From positions 62,001 to 126,000 of the forward strand of contig NZ_JARXVH010000003.1 of NCBI RefSeq assembly GCF_029892565.1: a DNA stretch of 64,000 bases, in the 5' to 3' direction. Positions 59,935 to 64,000 of the stretch are shown one piece after another. The stretch is from Streptomyces pseudovenezuelae (GTDB lineage: Bacteria; Actinomycetota; Actinomycetes; Streptomycetales; Streptomycetaceae). A program made the position numbers and the translations under genes. How positions within the stretch are numbered: position 1 is the first letter of the stretch; each line of letters starts with the position of its first letter. The notes under the pieces are model-generated. The model worked only from the letters and a program-made list of their open reading frames with translations, was not told where the DNA came from and made no database searches.

Positions 59935-60651
59935 TCAGACAACAGACCCTGGATCTGAGGCTTTGTCTGGGAGCCTGCGGCCGGCCGGACGCGGGGCAAC
60001 ATCCGCTGGCATGAGACGGCTGGTGAAGCCGTCGACACACAACCGCTCGAAGGCGGCTACAACGGTATCTGGTACGGCCTGCTCAATGGCCAGACCCAAC
60101 CGCGGGAAGACGAGCACCCGCTGTAGGGCGCCCACAATCATGTCGATCACCATGCGAGCGTCTCCGATGGAGTCGGCGTACTCTGCCAAGCCCCTCCGTG
60201 TGGACGCGCACACCACTGCGACCTCGGGCCAGAGCTTCCGCATCATGGCGTACGAGCGCCGTTCTTCATATGGCTTGCTCACGAGCAGGACAGACGAGAC
60301 CGGGACGCCGGCCTCTGCCAGCACCGCCTTGCTGAACTCGATGTTCTCGCCCGTGTTCGTGGCACGCGGCTCTAGGAGTACGGCGGACTCCGGCACCCCG
60401 AGCTGCAACGCCCGCTCTCGGTAATGGACAGCTTCCCCGCGCGGCATGCGCGCTCGGGTCGTTGGGCTGGTAGCCCCTGTGAACACGATCACCGGCGCCA
60501 TGCCCTGGTGATACAGCTCCGCAGTCACGTCAGCCACACCTAGGTCGTGACTGCCCAACCCGACAGCCACGGAGCAGGGCCGCGGAGTGTGGTGCATGCG
60601 GTGGTAGTCCCACAGAAGTCGGGCATCCGCCCATGCCTGTGCAGGGATCAC
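59935..60651 (-). CDS. YdcF/SanA-like DUF218 protein
   Basis: A 238-residue DUF218 protein: VAVGLGSHDLGVADVTAELY, PVIVFTGATSPTTRARMPRGEAVHYRERALQLGVPESAVLLEPRATNTGENIEFSKAVL, VLLVSKPYEERRSYAMMRKLWP. Unlike SanA or ElyC it has no membrane helix, so it is cytoplasmic. Some DUF218 proteins bind S-adenosylmethionine; the reaction is unknown. The GTG overlaps the GntR stop (GTGA), so it is co-expressed with the element's repressor. Similar GntR-DUF218 pairs are common on actinomycete elements. Confidence 0.83.
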   Translation of the reverse strand: MIPAQAWADARLLWDYHRMHHTPRPCSVAVGLGSHDLGVADVTAELYHQGMAPVIVFTGATSPTTRARMPRGEAVHYRERALQLGVPESAVLLEPRATNTGENIEFSKAVLAEAGVPVSSVLLVSKPYEERRSYAMMRKLWPEVAVVCASTRRGLAEYADSIGDARMVIDMIVGALQRVLVFPRLGLAIEQAVPDTVVAAFERLCVDGFTSRLMPADVAPRPAGRRLPDKASDPGSVV

Positions 60652-61442
60652 TTGCTCTCACCCTCTTTCTTCACTGAGTCGGGCACGTTGAAGTCGTACG
60701 ACCATGCGAACCGCGTTGCTGCATGTACCCCGATGGCGAACTCAACAACGGTTCCATCCGCCGTGTACGTGGTGCGGTGCAGTTCCACCACCCATTCGCC
60801 CGGCGCGAGTTGGAGTAGCTGAGCCTCTTCCGCCGTGGGCACGCGCGCGAAGAGTTCCTCGGTCATGTGGTCGATCTCGTATCCAGCGTCGTACAGGACA
60901 CGGAACCCACCGCCGCGTCCAGCAGGGCCCGGCGTCGGGTCGACGATGCGGGTTCCTTCGACGTGTTCGGGTCGGTAGTAGCTGGTCAGGGTGTGAGTCG
61001 GCTGCGTGCCCTCTTTCACCACGCGTGCCCGCGCATACACGTCGGCCCCCTCGGGCAAGCCGTGGGCTGCGGCCACGGTCGCCGACGCTTTGACTCGGCT
61101 GACCGTCTGGGTCTGTTCGTTCCGGCGGTACGAGCGACCGGATGCCACGCGGTCCGCGATGAACGCGACCTCATCACCGTCCCGCCACTTCGCCTTGTCG
61201 TACCGCGCGATGCCGAGCCGCTTGAGCGGCTGGTGCTGGCGCACCACGGTGCCGTGACCACGCGAGGAAGTCACCAGCCCCTGGGCTTCCAGTTCCTTGT
61301 ACGCCTTGTGAACGGTGTCCTTCGACCCCTCGCCGGCCGCGACCAGGTCTCTGATCTGGGGCAACTGGGCACCCGGCTTGATCTGGCCGCTTCTGATCTG
61401 CTCCGCGAACCTGTCCGCCAGTTCGCGCCACTTCGGTGCCAC
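60648..61442 (-). CDS. GntR-family (KorSA-like) repressor
   Basis: A 264-residue GntR/HutC-type regulator. The winged helix spans residues 1-70 (KWRELADRFAEQIRSGQIKPGAQLPQIRDLVAAGEGSKDTVHKAYKELEAQGLV). A UTRA effector domain (about 90-255) includes EELFARVPTAEEAQLLQLAPGEWVVELHRTTY. KorSA-type proteins on pSAM2-like elements repress transfer and excision genes and their own promoter. The GTG at 61442 has AAAGGAGGT. Three palindromic operators lie just upstream, between this gene and the divergent transfer genes. The longer upstream reading frame is spurious. Confidence 0.9.
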   Translation of the reverse strand: MAPKWRELADRFAEQIRSGQIKPGAQLPQIRDLVAAGEGSKDTVHKAYKELEAQGLVTSSRGHGTVVRQHQPLKRLGIARYDKAKWRDGDEVAFIADRVASGRSYRRNEQTQTVSRVKASATVAAAHGLPEGADVYARARVVKEGTQPTHTLTSYYRPEHVEGTRIVDPTPGPAGRGGGFRVLYDAGYEIDHMTEELFARVPTAEEAQLLQLAPGEWVVELHRTTYTADGTVVEFAIGVHAATRFAWSYDFNVPDSVKKEGESK

Positions 61443-61474
61443 GCAGACCTCCTTTCGACGGGTCCCAGTGAAGC

Positions 61475-61549
61475 ACAGTCCCAGGACTGTTGACAGTCCC
61501 GGGACTGCGATGCATTCTCTTCTCAGGCCGCTCGCAGTCCTAGGACAGC
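61475..61549. promoter_or_regulatory. Three palindromic operators for the GntR/KorSA-like repressor
   Basis: ACAGTCCCAGGACTGT (61475-61490), ACAGTCCCGGGACTGC (61493-61508) and GCAGTCCTAGGACAGC (61534-61549) share the core AGTCCNNGGAC. The first two are 18 bases apart centre to centre. A plus-strand TTGACA (61490-61495) with CATTCT 17 bases on is embedded, so binding would shut the transfer promoter and probably the repressor's own. Confidence 0.82.
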
Positions 61550-61937
61550 GAGCGGAAGTGGCCCTCTTGGGGCTGCTCCAACGCAGAGGGCGGGGACGCT
61601 GCAATCCCGCTAAAGGCCAGGTGGAACAGGGTTTCGGCCCGTACTGGCGAGGTGGCCCGGCGACCGCGAGCAACGGCCGGCGTGTGGGGACTTGATCCCC
61701 CTTGCAGTGATGTTCCGTACCCCTTCGACCGAGGAGTCCCGATGCACCAACGACAGCTTTGGGCGTCGCCGTGATGGACCGACCGGCCTCGCCTGTGCAG
61801 TAACTCGGTCCCCGCTCATCCAGCCCTCGCAGCGGCTCACGCTGCGCCGGTTGCCTCCCTCTTCCGTTCGGGCTCGTACTCGCGGAGTCCGCACGGCAGG
61901 GGTTGAGGGGAGCCGGACATCCCGACCCCAACGGCAA

Positions 61938-61967
61938 GCGCCCCCGGTGCTGTAACACCGGGGGCGC
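61938..61967 (+). terminator. 12-bp hairpin upstream of the transfer genes
   Basis: GCGCCCCCGGTG (61938-61949) and CACCGGGGGCGC (61956-61967) form a perfect stem with loop CTGTAA, 39 bases before the DUF6284 ATG. It may be a terminator or attenuator. Confidence 0.65.
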
Positions 61968-62006
61968 GGTTTGGGCCGTTGCCACCTTGCAGGGAGAACA
62001 CGACCC

Positions 62007-62273
62007 ATGAACCACATCGTTACTGTTCAAGACGCTGTTACCGCGTTCCAGCCTTGGATGGAGCCCACGGACGCGGAACTGGACGCCATCGAGCAGGAGA
62101 TGCCCATCATCCTGGCGGACGTTGACCTGCTCGACGCGCACATCATGACCCTCGACCGCATCCCGACGGAGCTGGACAACCGCCGTATCCGGCGGGCCCG
62201 CCGCAAGGCGCTGGCCGCTCGCGTCGCCCTCCTCAACCGGGCGGACGCGAGCACGACGGGCGGTGTGGCGTGA
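62007..62273 (+). CDS. DUF6284 element protein
   Basis: An 88-residue acidic-to-basic helical protein (MEPTDAELDAIEQEMPIILADVDLLDAHI, then RRIRRARRKALAARVALL) matching DUF6284, a family found on actinomycete integrative elements just before the Spd-like gene. The ATG at 62007 has AGGGAG upstream. Its TGA overlaps the next ATG. Role unknown, presumably in plasmid-type transfer or maintenance. Confidence 0.82.
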   Translation: MNHIVTVQDAVTAFQPWMEPTDAELDAIEQEMPIILADVDLLDAHIMTLDRIPTELDNRRIRRARRKALAARVALLNRADASTTGGVA

Positions 62274-63133
62274 TGGCGCGCCCGACCGCTCTGCCGGCCG
62301 TCGCGGTGACGGCGGTGTCCCTGGTTCTTACCCTGGCCGTGGTCGTGATGTGGCTGGGCACGGCGATGCCGTGGCCGGTCGCGCTCGTGGTCGGTCTAGG
62401 CATCGACGGGGGTTGGCTGGCCACCCTCGCCTACGAACGTCGCCTTGCCGTGCAGGGCGACCACTCCACTGCGGTGACCGTGGTCGGCTGGTCGTTCGGC
62501 CTGGTCGCCACCGCAGTCTTGGTCGCGCACGCACTGACCGTGGAGGCGGACACGGGCGCGTGGCTGGCCGTGTCGTGGCTGCCGCTGGCCGCGAAGGCCC
62601 TGTGGCTGGTCCACGGGTTGTGGGAGCGGACCGCGCTCACCCCCAACGCGCTGAGCGCGATCACCGGGATCCAGCAAGAAGCACGCGACGAAGCCGCCGT
62701 GGCCCGTGCCCGGCTCCGGGCGGAAGCCGCCACGGAGGAGACCCGGCTGACGGCCGTGACACAGGCCGGCGCCCGCGTCGCACGCGTCCAGGCCAAAACC
62801 GCACAGACCCTCTCCCGTGCCTGGTCGACGCTGGAAACGGCACGGGAGGGAGAGGACACCGGACGGGCCCTGACCAGCGTGACGAGTCGCGTCACGCCCG
62901 ACGTCGCACCCCGCTGGCAACTGCCCGTCTGGGGGCCCACCCAGTCCGTGTCCGCGTTCACACTGGCGCCCGCGCTCACCGACGCGAAGCTTGACGCGTT
63001 GGTCGATGAGATCCGCAACAGCGAAACGCCCGCTCTGTCGTATCGGGAGATGGCCGTGCGCTTTCGCGCGGCCGGCCACTCCGCATCCGAGGTCCGCCTG
63101 CGCGCGGCCTGGAAGCGTGTGGTGGCGGCCTGA
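62273..63133 (+). CDS. Spd-like (DUF2637-type) element membrane protein
   Basis: A 286-residue protein with four hydrophobic helices in the first ~120 residues (LPAVAVTAVSLVLTLAVVVMWL, WPVALVVGLGIDGGWLATLAY, then VVGWSFGLVATAVLVAHAL and AWLAVSWLPLAAKALWLVHGLW). A coiled coil rich in Ala/Arg/Glu follows (about 135-190), then a C-terminal helix-turn-helix-like segment (LSYREMAVRFRAAGHSASEVRLRAAWKRV). This layout is that of spread (Spd) proteins, which help move the element along mycelium after TraB transfer. The start overlaps the DUF6284 stop (TGATG). Confidence 0.8.
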   Translation: MARPTALPAVAVTAVSLVLTLAVVVMWLGTAMPWPVALVVGLGIDGGWLATLAYERRLAVQGDHSTAVTVVGWSFGLVATAVLVAHALTVEADTGAWLAVSWLPLAAKALWLVHGLWERTALTPNALSAITGIQQEARDEAAVARARLRAEAATEETRLTAVTQAGARVARVQAKTAQTLSRAWSTLETAREGEDTGRALTSVTSRVTPDVAPRWQLPVWGPTQSVSAFTLAPALTDAKLDALVDEIRNSETPALSYREMAVRFRAAGHSASEVRLRAAWKRVVAA

Positions 63134-63540
63134 TGTCCGCCGCGTTCGGCAAGTGCTTCGACCCCACCGGCGCCCGCTACGGCATCCCCACCTACCCGTG
63201 GAAGTACGCCCCCGGCGATGACGAGTTGGCCACTCGCCGGCAGTTACGGGCCCGTGGTCTGCGTCCGGGGGGTCAGCCGATAGCCGCGCAGGTCATGCGC
63301 GTCAACCGGCGCGCGGGCACGGTGCGGGTGGCCTACCTCTACCGCATCGACCTCGCGCTTCCGGTGCGGCCGATGACCTCGCGGAAGTGGGGCGCCCTCG
63401 CGCTGGCGATGCTGGCCCGTCGCACGTGCCCCAAGTGCCAGGTCGTCTACGGCTACTGCATGCCGCGCTCGCTCGGCATGTGCGTCCTGTGCGCGTTCCC
63501 TCCCTCTCCTGCTCCTGCCCGTGAAGGCGAGACACCGTGA
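63133..63540 (+). CDS. RRQRL-motif zinc-binding element protein
   Basis: A 135-residue basic protein carrying ATRRQLRARGLRPGGQPIAAQV, the diagnostic motif of RRQRL zinc-binding proteins from Streptomyces elements. It also has a zinc ribbon with CPKC and a later CVLC (separated by about 19 residues). It probably binds DNA or RNA in element replication or transfer, but no function is proven. The ATG overlaps the Spd stop (TGATG) and the 3' end overlaps the next GTG. Confidence 0.85.
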   Translation: MSAAFGKCFDPTGARYGIPTYPWKYAPGDDELATRRQLRARGLRPGGQPIAAQVMRVNRRAGTVRVAYLYRIDLALPVRPMTSRKWGALALAMLARRTCPKCQVVYGYCMPRSLGMCVLCAFPPSPAPAREGETP

Positions 63541-64000
63541 AGACGTCCGTCCGCACGCACAAACTCTCCGGCTACTCCGCGACACTGCGCACCGCGACCC
63601 GGCTGACCGAGCAGGCCGTCAAGCTGGTCGACCGACGGGTGCCCGGCCGCATGACCGACCTGGAAGTGGTCCTGACCAACGAGCGAGGCATGGCCGAACT
63701 CATGGCGAGCGCCGATGTGTTGCTCGCCGGCACCGTGGACCGCAGCGTCCTGCGTCGCGCCGAACGGGCCGCCCGGACCACCGCCCGTGACGCGCAGGCC
63801 TGCGCGATCCCGCGCCCGGACGGGAGTGCGCTGGTCGTGGTGAACGTCGACCGCCACCCCGGTGAAGGGGAGTTCGCGGTCACGCTCGTGCACGAACTCA
63901 CGCACGTCATGCAGTTCAGCCGCAAGGGCGTGATCGAACGCGCGGTGCGCAACGTCCGCGACCGGCTGCGGATCGAGCGGCAGTCCTGGCGCAACGCCCG
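63537..64000 (+). CDS. HExxH metalloprotease-like element protein, partial
   Basis: The gene begins at a GTG overlapping the previous stop (GTGA) and runs off the right edge; 154 residues are visible. It contains VTLVHELTHVMQF, an HExxH zinc motif, after a helical N-terminus (LRTATRLTEQAVKLVDRR ... MAELMASADVLLAGTVDRSVLRRAERAARTTARDAQA). Such proteins sit among AICE accessory genes. Protease activity and target are inferred only. Confidence 0.75.
   Translation, partial: MKTSVRTHKLSGYSATLRTATRLTEQAVKLVDRRVPGRMTDLEVVLTNERGMAELMASADVLLAGTVDRSVLRRAERAARTTARDAQACAIPRPDGSALVVVNVDRHPGEGEFAVTLVHELTHVMQFSRKGVIERAVRNVRDRLRIERQSWRNA

Larger units (their letters stand above)
61443..62006. other. Divergent control region of the element
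   Basis: 564 bases between the GntR repressor and the DUF6284 gene. It contains three repressor-like operators (61475-61549), a plus-strand TTGACA within them, a ribosome-binding site with a 9-codon frame at 61742, and a hairpin at 61938-61967. No larger gene is supported. Confidence 0.5.

Noticed and set aside
60648..62141. 497-residue version of the GntR regulator
   Set aside because: The strong AAAGGAGGT site and the conserved winged-helix N-terminus place the start at 61442. The upstream extension crosses three operators and a promoter.
1..64000. CRISPR arrays and insertion sequences
   Set aside because: No regularly spaced direct repeats of CRISPR size and no transposase-like reading frames or terminal inverted repeats were seen.

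Overview
The window is high-GC actinobacterial DNA, almost certainly a Streptomyces chromosome. The evidence is G/C-ending codon use, many GTG starts, ATGA/GTGA gene overlaps, a TipA orthologue, DUF397/XRE-DUF5753 regulators, and a gene order (folate genes, ftsH, hpt, tilS, dacB, ppa, tipA, zinc-free ribosomal proteins) that I recall from Streptomyces core chromosomes.

Layout. 1-16 kb is conserved core: a coiled-coil membrane protein, an esterase, an MprF-like DUF2156 protein, the folate cluster folP-NTF2-folB-folK-DUF3180 with folE convergent, then ftsH, hpt, tilS, a DUF2342 metalloprotease, dacB and ppa. 16-30 kb holds transporters and regulators: ThrE-like exporter, DedA, YbjQ, tipA, a ClC channel, glutamate decarboxylase, a methyltransferase, a PadR-controlled ABC exporter, DinB and an aldehyde dehydrogenase. 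28.6-30.7 kb is an XRE / ATPase / DUF397 regulatory triplet with a shared upstream DNA element. 31-33.6 kb is a zinc-starvation ribosomal cluster (S18, a CobW-like protein, L31, L33 against L28, S14) with a Zur-like box in the divergent promoter. 33.8-44.5 kb contains lipoproteins, a DUF2786 protein, an S41 protease, a Clp-N/HTH protein, a PolA-like polymerase, an AfsR-like regulator, a glycosyltransferase, DUF3052 and a VapBC-like pair. 44.6-50.1 kb has an SPFH protein, two paralogous GNAT-like proteins, small membrane ORFs, an ANTAR protein and a SigB/F-type sigma factor. 50.5-54.7 kb has a membrane protein, a membrane NACHT NTPase translationally coupled to a prenyl-synthase-like protein, and the 3' end of a P450 gene.

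At about 54.8 kb the chromosome meets the left end of an integrated element. A 3' fragment of a tRNA-Thr(CGT) gene with its terminator marks the attachment site, and the element runs past the right edge. Its cargo is a ScoMcrA-like type IV restriction enzyme, a lower-GC DprA-like/phosphoribosyltransferase pair resembling the PsyrTA toxin-antitoxin family, a YdcF-like protein and a KorSA-like GntR repressor with three operator copies. Then come the DUF6284, Spd-like membrane, RRQRL-zinc and HExxH genes typical of actinomycete integrative conjugative elements (AICEs). Integrase, Rep and TraB genes are not in view and are presumably to the right.

The strongest candidates for new biology are the element-borne restriction plus PsyrTA-like module (with a TTA codon in the putative toxin), the prenyl-synthase/NACHT coupled pair, and the equidistant motif shared by the ATPase and DUF397 genes.
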